Source of the DNA: Streptomyces sp. G44 | GTDB lineage: Bacteria > Actinomycetota > Actinomycetes > Streptomycetales > Streptomycetaceae | Length of the DNA: 46,610 nt | Direction of reading: 5' to 3' | NCBI RefSeq assembly: GCF_016905445.1 | Contig: NZ_JAFEXF010000034.1 | Coordinates: forward strand, 1 to 46,610 | Shown: piece by piece, positions 16,461 through 23,533 of the stretch | Position numbering within the stretch: position 1 is the first letter of the stretch | Layout: the number at the start of each line of letters is the position of its first letter | Notes under the pieces: generated by a model | The model's database searches: none | What the model was told of the DNA's origin: nothing | The model's input: the letters and a program-made list of their open reading frames with translations, nothing else | Program-made: the position numbers and the translations under genes

Positions 16461-17449
16461 CGGGTGGCCTCCTCGGTGAGTTCGGTCAGCAGGGCCACGA
16501 CGAGGTTGCGCGTCAGCGTCACCTTGTACGCGTTGTGGGGCAGCGGCCGCGCGGCGGCCAGTTCGGCGTCCGCGGCGGCGGCGAACGCCTCGGCGTCCGC
16601 CGGGCCCCCGGTCAGGAGCCGCTCGGCCTCCCGCGCGCGCCACGGCCGGGACGCGACCGCCCCGAAAGCCAGGCGCGCCTCCCGCACGACCCCGTCGCGG
16701 ACGTCGAGCGCGGCGGCGAGGGAACCGACGGCGAAGGCGTAGGAGGCGCGCTCGCGCACCTTGCGGTAGCGGGAGCGGGCGGCGGCCGGGGCGGGCGGCA
16801 GGAGGACGCCGGTGATCAGCGCACCGGCCGGCAGCGCGGTCTCCAGGTGCGGGGTGTCCCCCACCGGGAGGTAGAACTCCGCGAGCGGCAGCTGTCCCGT
16901 GCCGTGGGCCGTTTCGTACGTGACGACGGCGTCGAAGGCGGCGAGCGGCACTGCCATGTCGGAGGGGTGGGTGGCCACGCAGTGCTCGGTGGCGCCGAGG
17001 ATCGCGTGGTTGTGGTGCTCTCCCTCGACGGCCGAGCAGCCGGCGCCCGGCGTGCGTTTGTTGCACGGCTTGCTCAGGTCGGTGAAGTAGGCGCAGCGGG
17101 TGCGCTGGAGGAGGTTGCCGCCGACGGTCGCCATGTTGCGCAGCTGGCCGGAGGCGCCCGCGAGGACTGCCTGCGCCAGCGCGGGGTAGCGGCGGCGCAC
17201 CTCGGGGTGGGCGGCGAGGTCGCTGTTGGTGACGGTGGCCCCGACGCGCAGGCCGCCGTCGTCGGTGGACTCGATGCCGTCCAGGGGCAGTTCGCGTACG
17301 TCGACCAGGCGCGCGGGCCGCTCGACGCCGGTCTTCATCAGGTCGACGAGGTTGGTGCCGCCGCCCAGATAGCGGGCCTCGGGGTCGGCGCCGAGCAGGG
17401 CGACCGCCGCGGACACGTCGTGGGCGCGCTGGTACGCGAAGTCCCTCAT
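16457..17449 (-). CDS. FAD-binding subunit with extra 4Fe-4S cysteines (PaoB-like)
   Basis: The 330-residue protein is the medium FAD subunit of the molybdenum hydroxylase. FAD-contact motifs are YLGGGTNLVDLMK and ATVGGNLLQRTRC. Four cysteines follow in the pattern seen in PaoB/YagS: RTRCAYF, KPCNKR, PGAGCSA and TEHCVATHPSD, which in PaoB hold a 4Fe-4S cluster not found in classical xanthine dehydrogenases. The ATG at 17449 overlaps the stop of the 2Fe-2S gene (ATGA), so the three structural genes are translationally coupled. Confidence 0.93.
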   Translation of the reverse strand: MRDFAYQRAHDVSAAVALLGADPEARYLGGGTNLVDLMKTGVERPARLVDVRELPLDGIESTDDGGLRVGATVTNSDLAAHPEVRRRYPALAQAVLAGASGQLRNMATVGGNLLQRTRCAYFTDLSKPCNKRTPGAGCSAVEGEHHNHAILGATEHCVATHPSDMAVPLAAFDAVVTYETAHGTGQLPLAEFYLPVGDTPHLETALPAGALITGVLLPPAPAAARSRYRKVRERASYAFAVGSLAAALDVRDGVVREARLAFGAVASRPWRAREAERLLTGGPADAEAFAAAADAELAAARPLPHNAYKVTLTRNLVVALLTELTEEATR

Positions 17450-17988
17450 ACCGCTTCCTCCTCGGCGCGGGCGGCCTTGGCGACGGCCCGCACGATCGAC
17501 ACGTAGGCACCGCAGCGGCAGAGGTTGCCGCTCATCCGCTCACGGATCTCCTCCGCGGTGAGTTCGGGCACGCCCGCTTCGGGCCGCACGTCGTCGGTGG
17601 CGGCGCTCGGCCAGCCCGCCGCGTGCTCCTCGATCACGGCGAGGGCCGAACAGATCTGGCCGGGGGTGCAGTAACCGCACTGGAAACCGTCGAGGTCGAG
17701 GAAGGCCTGCTGGACGGGGTGGAGCCGGTCGCCGTCGGCGACGCCTTCGATGGTGGTGATCTCGCGCCCCTCGGCGGCGACCGCGAGCTGGAGGCAGGAG
17801 ACGGCGCGGCGGCCGTCGATCAGCACCGTGCAGGCGCCGCACTGGCCCTGGTCGCAGCCCTTCTTGGTGCCGGTGAGGTCGAGCCGCTCGCGCAGCGCGT
17901 CGAGCAGGGTGGTGCGGTGGTCGACGGACAGTGTGCGCTTCTCGCCGTTGACGTGGAGGGTGAGGGCACTGGTCGTCGATGGAGCCAT
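17446..17988 (-). CDS. [2Fe-2S] subunit of the molybdenum hydroxylase (PaoA-like)
   Basis: The 180-residue protein has both clusters of the family: the plant-ferredoxin type (KKGCDQGQCGACTVLIDG followed by AVSC) and the helical C-terminal type (FQCGYCTPGQI and NLCRCGAY). It passes electrons from the Mo site to FAD. The N-terminus (MAPSTTSALTLHVNGEKRTL) has no twin-arginine signal, unlike E. coli PaoA. It is the first gene of a four-gene operon and is divergent from a TetR regulator, with two matching operator dyads in between. Confidence 0.95.
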   Translation of the reverse strand: MAPSTTSALTLHVNGEKRTLSVDHRTTLLDALRERLDLTGTKKGCDQGQCGACTVLIDGRRAVSCLQLAVAAEGREITTIEGVADGDRLHPVQQAFLDLDGFQCGYCTPGQICSALAVIEEHAAGWPSAATDDVRPEAGVPELTAEEIRERMSGNLCRCGAYVSIVRAVAKAARAEEEAV

Positions 17989-18135
17989 GAGCAGCCTTCT
18001 TTCGCGAATCGCTCGAACGAGGCGGTCCCGGCGTGAGGTTCGGGGGGACGGTGGCGCTGCACTGGAGAAGGAGAGAGATGACTCTGGGCGGGGGCGGTCC
18101 CCAACGGCCGGTTCTGGCGCTATGGTTGCCCTAAA

Positions 18136-18188
18136 TGGACAGTTGTCCAGTTGCCCATCAGTCGTCGAACTTAGTGGACACCTGTCCG
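18136..18188. promoter_or_regulatory. Twin TetR-type operator dyads between the Mo-hydroxylase operon and tetR
   Basis: TGGACAGTTGTCCA at 18136-18149 is a perfect dyad with a 2-nt centre. A second copy, TGGACACCTGTCC at 18175-18187, shares the same GGACA/TGTCC arms. The centres are 39 bp apart. Site 2 lies about 45 bp upstream of the TetR start, so autoregulation and control of the divergent operon are both likely. Binding itself is inferred. Confidence 0.7.
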
Positions 18189-18231
18189 CTTAGCAAGGCC
18201 GGAACGGCCGCGAGGCGCGGAAGGAGAGCGA

Positions 18232-18810
18232 GTGGGACACCACAAGGACGCGCCCATGCGCTCGGACGCGCAGCGCAACCGCGAACGCATTCTGGAAGTC
18301 GCCCTTTTGGAACTGACGCGGGCGAGTGACACGCCGTTGAGCGCGATCGCGAAGAAGGCGGGCGTGGGCCAGGGGACGTTCTACCGCAACTTCCCCAACC
18401 GCGAGGCGCTCGTCCTCGAGGTCTACCGCTACGAAGTGCAGCAAGTGTGCGACGCAGCCTGCCAGTTGATCTGCACCCGCGCCCCCGACCAGGCGCTGCG
18501 GGAGTGGATGGACCGCCTCGTCCGGTACGCCATGGCCAAGGCAGGACTGGCCGACGCCATACGCCGGGCGACCAGCGCGCTCGGCAGCCTGTCCGGGGTG
18601 GGGCACGGGCCGCTGACCGCGGCCGTGGCATGCCTCCTGAAGGCCAACGAGGAAGCGGGCACCATCCGTCCGGGAGTGACCCCCGACGACTTCCTGCTCG
18701 CCATCGCCGGGCTCTGGCAGATCGATCCGCACGGCGACTGGCAGACGCGGGCGGGGCGCCTCATGGACCTCGTCATGGACGGGCTGCGGGCCGGCGCTCC
18801 GGGACGCTGA
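18232..18810 (+). CDS. TetR-family regulator, probable controller of the divergent molybdenum hydroxylase operon
   Basis: The 192-residue protein has an N-terminal TetR DNA-binding domain: RNRERILEVALLELT, then LSAIAKKAGVGQGTFYRNF and NREALVLEVYR. The remaining helices form the ligand-binding domain. The GTG at 18232 has AAGGAG at 18221-18226, 5 nt away. It is divergent from the 2Fe-2S gene, and the two GGACA/TGTCC dyads between them are the obvious binding sites. An aldehyde or aromatic effector is plausible but unproven. The last 38 bp overlap the convergent gene at 18773. Confidence 0.9.
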   Translation: MGHHKDAPMRSDAQRNRERILEVALLELTRASDTPLSAIAKKAGVGQGTFYRNFPNREALVLEVYRYEVQQVCDAACQLICTRAPDQALREWMDRLVRYAMAKAGLADAIRRATSALGSLSGVGHGPLTAAVACLLKANEEAGTIRPGVTPDDFLLAIAGLWQIDPHGDWQTRAGRLMDLVMDGLRAGAPGR

Positions 18811-19744
18811 GCACCTCCAGGAGGTGCGCCGCCCCGTCACGCAGCGAGGCCGGGGCCGAGGCCTGCCCGCGCAGGCGGCGCGCGGTGGCGGTGAGCGACT
18901 CGACCGTACGGGCCGACCCGGCGTGAGCGGCCCGGCCGGCGAGATCCACCACGAGCTCTTCGGCCTCGCGCCAGGCCCCGGCTCCCGCGAGCGCCGAGAA
19001 GAGCTCCGCGCCGAACAGGTCCCGGTAGGCGGGTCCGCCGGGGGCCGTGGCGGCGGCGCGCAGCAGCGGGATCGCCCGGTTCCAGCGGCGCAGCCGGGCC
19101 AGGACCCAGCCCTCGTGGCCGAGCAGTTCGGTGCCGTCGAGCCACCACGCCCAGGGCGGGTCGTGGCGCGAGACGCCGTCCAGGAAGCGGTTCCGGGCCC
19201 GGCCGATGAGCTCGGCGGCCTCGCCGTGGCCGCCGAGCAGGGCCGTGGCGTGGGCCTGCCGGACATGGACGAGGGCGTCGATCCTCGGCGGGAGGGGGCG
19301 CTCCCCCCATACGCGCGCAGCGGTCTCCAGGGCGGCGCGGGGGCGGCCGGTGTGGGCCTGGAGCATGCTGTGGTTCAGGAGCACGAGGCGCCCCGTCCAG
19401 CGGTCGCCGCCGAGGTCGGCGAGGGCCAGCGCGCGGGCGTTCGCGCGGCGGGCGGGGCCGTGCAGACCGGCGTCGAAGAGCAGCCAGCCGATGACCTCGC
19501 ACAACTCGGCCAGGGCCGCGAGGAGCTCCCGGTCCCGGCCCCGCAGACGCGCGGGCTCCATCCGCAGCTCGGGCACGCGCCGGACGGCCTCGCGCAGAGC
19601 GGGCACCACGGCCCGCGCCCCGTGGGCGGCCTCCATGGCGAGCAGGTGCCGCTGAACGCCGACGACCAAGGTGGCCGGCGGCTCGGACCGTCGTATTCCG
19701 TGGCCCTCCATCGGTTTTCCGATACCTCTCATTGATTTCCGCAT
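18773..19744 (-). CDS. TPR-like helical protein, resembling the C-terminal part of Streptomyces XRE regulators
   Basis: The predicted protein of up to 323 residues is almost entirely helical, with repeats such as LLNHSMLQAHTGRPRAALE, VRQAHATALLGGHGEAAELI and RDLFGAELFSALAGAGAWRE that look like degenerate TPRs. This resembles the sensor half found after an XRE helix-turn-helix in many Streptomyces regulators, but no DNA-binding domain is present. Start choice is uncertain: ATGs at 19744, 19732 and 19711 are in frame and none has a strong ribosome-binding site. The gene overlaps the convergent tetR end by 38 bp. Function unknown. Confidence 0.6.
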   Translation of the reverse strand: MRKSMRGIGKPMEGHGIRRSEPPATLVVGVQRHLLAMEAAHGARAVVPALREAVRRVPELRMEPARLRGRDRELLAALAELCEVIGWLLFDAGLHGPARRANARALALADLGGDRWTGRLVLLNHSMLQAHTGRPRAALETAARVWGERPLPPRIDALVHVRQAHATALLGGHGEAAELIGRARNRFLDGVSRHDPPWAWWLDGTELLGHEGWVLARLRRWNRAIPLLRAAATAPGGPAYRDLFGAELFSALAGAGAWREAEELVVDLAGRAAHAGSARTVESLTATARRLRGQASAPASLRDGAAHLLEVLSVPERRPAARP

Positions 19745-19857
19745 TGGATAGTTATGTCCGATGGGTCTACCGTCGAGGTGTCGTCGCACTGACGATCTGA
19801 GCACAGAACGTCAGAGTTTCGGCCCCCGAACTCTCGGACTCTCGGAGTGAGACCACC

Positions 19858-20553
19858 ATGTCGAAGATCCTTTTCGTTGTCACCGGCGCCGATCACTGGA
19901 CGCTGGCCGACGGCAGTCTCCACCCGACCGGCTTCTGGGCGGAGGAGGCCGTGGCCCCGTACGAGGCCTTCAAGGCCGCCGGCCACGAGGTCGTCGTCGC
20001 CACCCCGGGCGGCGTGGTCCCCACCGTCGACCGCGGCTCCCTCGCCCCCGAGGCCAACGGCGGCCAGGAAGGCGCCGACAAGGTCGCCGCCGCGCTCGCC
20101 GCCTTCACCGAGCTCCAGGGCCCCGTCAAGCTGGAGGAAGTGGACCTCGACGAGTACGCCGCCGTCTTCTACCCCGGCGGCCACGGCCCCATGGAGGACC
20201 TCGCCGTCAACGCCGACTCCGGCAGGCTCCTGACCGGCGCCCTGGAGTCGGGCAAGCCGCTGGGCGTCGTCTGCCACGCCCCGGCCGCCCTGCTCGCCGC
20301 CACGAAGGCCGACGGTTCGAACGTCTTCGCCGGCTACCGCCTGACCGGCTTCACCAACGCCGAGGAGACCCAGGCGGGCCTCGCCGAGCGGGCCAAGTGG
20401 CTGCTCCAGGACCGCCTCGTCGAGGCGGGCGTCGACTTCCAGGAGGGCGAGCCCTGGGCCCCGAAGGTGGTCGTCGACCGCAACCTCGTCACGGGCCAGA
20501 ACCCCGCCTCGTCCGCCCCGCTCGCCGCCGAGCTGCTGAAGAAGCTGGCCTGA
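19858..20553 (+). CDS. DJ-1/PfpI (Hsp31-like) class-I glutamine amidotransferase domain protein
   Basis: The 231-residue protein is of the Hsp31/glyoxalase III-like branch. It opens KILFVVTGADHW, has the nucleophile elbow GVVCHAPAALL with Cys139, and an upstream acidic residue in the YPGGHGPMEDL strand. Relatives convert methylglyoxal to lactate without glutathione or act as holdases and deglycases. It is the first gene of a unit with a TetR regulator (3 bp later) and an aldehyde dehydrogenase, which supports a role in reactive-carbonyl detoxification. The leader holds two ACTCTCGG repeats and an ACTC/GAGT dyad at 19838-19848. Confidence 0.9.
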   Translation: MSKILFVVTGADHWTLADGSLHPTGFWAEEAVAPYEAFKAAGHEVVVATPGGVVPTVDRGSLAPEANGGQEGADKVAAALAAFTELQGPVKLEEVDLDEYAAVFYPGGHGPMEDLAVNADSGRLLTGALESGKPLGVVCHAPAALLAATKADGSNVFAGYRLTGFTNAEETQAGLAERAKWLLQDRLVEAGVDFQEGEPWAPKVVVDRNLVTGQNPASSAPLAAELLKKLA

Positions 20554-20556
20554 GCC

Positions 20557-21165
20557 ATGGGCGCCGACCGGCTCGACGAGGTCCTCGACGCCGCCTACGC
20601 CTGCCTGACCCGGTACGGCGCGCGGCGCACCACGATGGACGACATCGCCTCCGCCATGGGCGTGTCCCGGTCAGCGGTCTACCAGTACGTGCGCAACAAG
20701 GACGACGCCTTCCGCCGCCTCGCCGGACGCCTCCACGAGGAAGCGCTCGCGCGGGCGCGGGCGGCGGCGACCTCCGACGCCCCGTACGGTGAGCGGCTGC
20801 ACGGCGTGCTGGCCGCCAAGCTCGACCTGGTGCTCCAGCTGGCCGGCGACTCCCCGCACGCCACGGAGCTGCTCGACGGCAAGGCCCGGCTGTTCGGCGA
20901 GATCTGCACGACGTTCGCCTCCGGCCTGCGTGATCTGCTGGCCGCGCTGTTCACCGAGGCGGGCACGGCCGAGGGCGTCGAGCCGCGCGAGGCCGCCGAC
21001 ATCTGCGTGGCGATGGTCGTCGGCCTGGAGTCGATGCCCGGCGCCCGGGACCTGCTGGCCCCGGCGACCGCCGCGCTCGCGACCGGCCTGCTCGGCGCCC
21101 CCGGCACTCCCCCCACTCCCAGCGCCACTCCCCCCACTCCCAGCGACCCCCGAGGAACCTCCTGA
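20557..21165 (+). CDS. TetR-family regulator within the DJ-1/aldehyde dehydrogenase operon
   Basis: The 202-residue protein has a standard TetR N-terminus (VLDAAYACLTRYGARRTTMD, then IASAMGVSRSAVYQYVRNKD) and a helical effector domain. The end is an unusual Pro/Thr-rich tail made of two TPPTPS repeats. It starts 3 bp after the DJ-1 gene, and its TGA overlaps the ATG of the aldehyde dehydrogenase (TGATG), so all three are translationally coupled. Such embedded regulators usually repress their own operon in the absence of the substrate. Confidence 0.9.
   Translation: MGADRLDEVLDAAYACLTRYGARRTTMDDIASAMGVSRSAVYQYVRNKDDAFRRLAGRLHEEALARARAAATSDAPYGERLHGVLAAKLDLVLQLAGDSPHATELLDGKARLFGEICTTFASGLRDLLAALFTEAGTAEGVEPREAADICVAMVVGLESMPGARDLLAPATAALATGLLGAPGTPPTPSATPPTPSDPRGTS
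21105..21145. repeat. Two 20-bp direct repeats with a 21-bp period at the end of tetR
   Basis: CACTCCCCCCACTCCCAGCG is present at 21105-21124 and again at 21126-21145. It encodes the repeated Thr-Pro-Pro-Thr-Pro-Ser tail of the TetR protein and preserves the frame, as expected from a recent in-frame duplication. Confidence 0.75.
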
Positions 21166-22556
21166 TGACCAGCGCCACCCCCACCGACAACACCGAGAAC
21201 CCCAAGAGCGCCGAGAACGCCGAGAACACCACAGGCACCGAAGGCACCCCGGCCCTCGTGGCCCGGCTGCGCGCCACCTTCGCCACCGGCCGCACCCGGC
21301 CGCTGGCCTGGCGTGTGGAGCAGCTGACCCGGCTGCGCGCGCTGTTCACCGAGAACCGCGAGGCCATAGCCGACGCGCTCCACGGCGACCTGCGCAAGCC
21401 GCGCCCCGAGGCGTACGCCGCCGAGGTCGACCTCCCCGTACACGAGATCGACCACACGCTGGCGCATCTGGAGCGGTGGCTCGCCCCGACGCCCCTCGAC
21501 CGGGCGGCCCTCGCCGGGCTGCCGGAAGGGTCGACGGCCGGTACGCAGTACGAGCCGCTGGGCACCGTCCTGGTCATCGCGCCCTGGAACTACCCGGTCC
21601 AGCTCTCGATGGTCCCCGTGGCGGGGGCGCTCGCCGCGGGCAACACCGTCGTCCTCAAGCCGAGCGAGCTCGCCCCGGCGACCTCCGCGCTGATGGCCCG
21701 CCTCGTGCCGCGGTACCTGGACCCCGAGGCGGTCGCCGTCGTCGAGGGCGCCGTCCCGGAGACCACGGAGCTGCTCGCGCAGCGCTTCGACCACATCTTC
21801 TACACCGGCAACGGCACGGTCGGCCGCATCGTGATGCGCGCCGCCGCCGAGCACCTGACTCCCGTCACGCTCGAACTGGGCGGCAAGTCACCGGTGTTCG
21901 TCGACCGGGACGCCGACGTCGCCACGGTCGCCAGGCGCCTGGCGGACGCCAAGTTCCGCAACGCGGGGCAGACCTGCGTCGCGCCGGACTACGTCCTGAC
22001 CGACCCGGCCACCGCCCGCGCCCTCGCGGCCGCCCTCGCCGAGGCCGTGGAAAGCATGTTCGGCGCGGACCCGCAGGCCGGTGAGGGCTACGGCCGCATG
22101 GTGAACCAGCGGCACTTCGACCGCGTCGCGGCGCTGCTCGACTCGGGGACGGTGGCGTTCGGCGGCCACACGGACCGCGACGACGTGTACATCGCGCCGA
22201 CGGTCCTGACCGGGGTGACGGGGGACGACCCCGTCATGCGGGAGGAGATCTTCGGACCTGTCCTGCCCATCGTCGAGGTGGCGGACCTGGACGAGGCCAT
22301 CGCCTTCATCAATGACCGCGACAAGCCGCTGGCCCTGTACGGCTTCACGGAGAACGAGACCACCCGGCGGCGCCTCGCCGCGGAGACCTCGTCCGGCGGG
22401 CTCGGCTTCGGGCTGCCGATGGCCCACCTGCGCGTGCCGGAGCTGCCGTTCGGCGGTGTCGGCGAGAGCGGCATGGGCAGCTACCACGGCCCGCACTCCA
22501 TCGCCACGTTCAGCCACCGCCGCGCGCGTCTCGATGTGCCCCTGGCCTCCGCCTAG
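21165..22556 (+). CDS. NAD(P)-dependent aldehyde dehydrogenase
   Basis: The 463-residue protein is a compact aldehyde dehydrogenase of the class that includes ALDH3 and coniferyl/fatty aldehyde dehydrogenases. Visible are the cofactor region VLVIAPWNYPVQL and VVLKPSELAPATS, the general-base Glu237 in LELGGKSP and the catalytic Cys271 in NAGQTCVAPDYVL. The first 25 or so residues are a low-complexity Asn/Glu/Thr extension (with an AENAEN duplication) not expected in the family. It is coupled to tetR by a TGATG overlap. Its stop overlaps the convergent VanX-like gene by 4 bp. Confidence 0.95.
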   Translation: MTSATPTDNTENPKSAENAENTTGTEGTPALVARLRATFATGRTRPLAWRVEQLTRLRALFTENREAIADALHGDLRKPRPEAYAAEVDLPVHEIDHTLAHLERWLAPTPLDRAALAGLPEGSTAGTQYEPLGTVLVIAPWNYPVQLSMVPVAGALAAGNTVVLKPSELAPATSALMARLVPRYLDPEAVAVVEGAVPETTELLAQRFDHIFYTGNGTVGRIVMRAAAEHLTPVTLELGGKSPVFVDRDADVATVARRLADAKFRNAGQTCVAPDYVLTDPATARALAAALAEAVESMFGADPQAGEGYGRMVNQRHFDRVAALLDSGTVAFGGHTDRDDVYIAPTVLTGVTGDDPVMREEIFGPVLPIVEVADLDEAIAFINDRDKPLALYGFTENETTRRRLAAETSSGGLGFGLPMAHLRVPELPFGGVGESGMGSYHGPHSIATFSHRRARLDVPLASA

Positions 22557-23221
22557 GCCGGCGACACGCCCCGGCCGCCGTCGGGCGGACAAAAGGCCGC
22601 CGGGCCGTAGCGGGCGGTGGGCGTGCTGGTCTGGTGGGCCCAGTAGCGGTCGCCGTAGGACCAGTGCCACCACTCGGTGGGGTAGTTGACCAGGCCCGCC
22701 GTGGTCAGGGCCGCGCTCAGCGTGCGGCGGTTGCGGCGGGCCTCGGCGGAGATGCGGTCGGTTTCGGTGTAGCAGGCGCCGTCGCTCTCCTCGGGGCTGG
22801 CGTTCACCGGTGTGCCGAGGTCGAGTTCCGCCCCGGCCGTGGTGCACAGCGTGACGTCGACGGCGGCGCCCGCGACGTGCGGGCCCACCTCGGGCGGCGA
22901 CAGCGACCGGCTCGTCTGCCGGTGGAGGTGGTCGGCCGTCCACTCGGGGTGCGCGCGTCGGAGTTCGGCGGCGTACTCCTCGAAGTACTTGATCTGGAGG
23001 TCGAGCGGGCGGTAGCCCTCGGTGACGAGCAGCCGCAGCCCCTCGGGCAGCAGCCGGGCGGCGCGCGCCAGGCGCCAGGCGACGCCCTCGCGCAGTTGGG
23101 CGTAGGCCCCCGCGGGGTCGGCGAGCCGGTCGTCGACGTCGATGAAGGGGAGGTGGCGCAGGTCCACCAGGGCCTCGCCGCATTCGTGGACCGGGATGTC
23201 GACGATCCGGGGATCGCTCAT
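22553..23221 (-). CDS. VanX-like D-alanyl-D-alanine dipeptidase (M15D)
   Basis: The 222-residue protein carries the M15 zinc-site pattern: GPHVAGAAVDVTL supplies the His and Asp ligands and EWWHWSYGDRYWA the catalytic Glu and third His. The upstream Arg in TEGYRPLDLQIKYF is also typical. Such enzymes cleave D-Ala-D-Ala, either for vancomycin-type resistance or for recycling of cell-wall dipeptide; no VanH or VanA homologue is nearby, so recycling is the likelier role. The ATG at 23221 fits the usual N-terminus but lacks a strong ribosome-binding site. No Sec signal is present. Confidence 0.88.
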   Translation of the reverse strand: MSDPRIVDIPVHECGEALVDLRHLPFIDVDDRLADPAGAYAQLREGVAWRLARAARLLPEGLRLLVTEGYRPLDLQIKYFEEYAAELRRAHPEWTADHLHRQTSRSLSPPEVGPHVAGAAVDVTLCTTAGAELDLGTPVNASPEESDGACYTETDRISAEARRNRRTLSAALTTAGLVNYPTEWWHWSYGDRYWAHQTSTPTARYGPAAFCPPDGGRGVSPA

Positions 23222-23533
23222 GAGGATGATCGGCGGCACGCTCGGCCCCTTCGTGGCGGAAGTGACGGGCACAGCCCCGGGGGCGGGCTCCCACCCGCCC
23301 CCGGACTCCCCCTTGTGGCAGTGGCTCCATCTCGCGGCGGCTCCCCGCGGAACCACGCGGCGACGGCCCACACGGCCGACTGTCGCGGTCGTATGGGCCG
23401 TGCGAGGCAACAGTGGCCTTCCCCCGTTGGTCCCCCGTTGCTGTCGGCCCCTTGGTGCCGCCGACAGGTAGAGCATGGCGCGGGCCGCTGCAAGTTCTCT
23501 GCAAAACCACGGCAAGAGCTCCGGCGGCGGGAG
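23222..23533. other. 312-bp intergenic region upstream of the VanX-like gene
   Basis: This lies downstream of the AfsR-like gene and upstream of vanX, both on the minus strand. It holds the 11-bp hairpin at 23277-23304 and a tandem duplication of CCCCCGTTG around 23424-23443. No reading frame with a credible start and codon use is seen on either strand. Confidence 0.5.
23277..23304. terminator. GC hairpin between the AfsR-like and VanX-like genes
   Basis: CCGGGGGCGGG (23277-23287) and CCCGCCCCCGG (23294-23304) are perfect 11-bp inverted repeats around CTCCCA. It lies 230 bp after the AfsR-like stop and 56 bp before the VanX start, so it may insulate vanX from read-through or be part of its leader. 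Confidence 0.5.

Noticed and set aside
13698..16742. 1,014-codon plus-strand open frame opposite the molybdenum hydroxylase genes
   Set aside because: The minus strand encodes intact Moco and FAD subunits with cofactor motifs; the plus-strand product is a low-complexity Arg/Gly/Asp mixture typical of antisense frames in high-GC DNA.
22553..23221. Vancomycin-resistance cluster
   Set aside because: Only a VanX-like dipeptidase is present; no VanH, VanA, VanR or VanS homologue lies nearby, so resistance is not supported.
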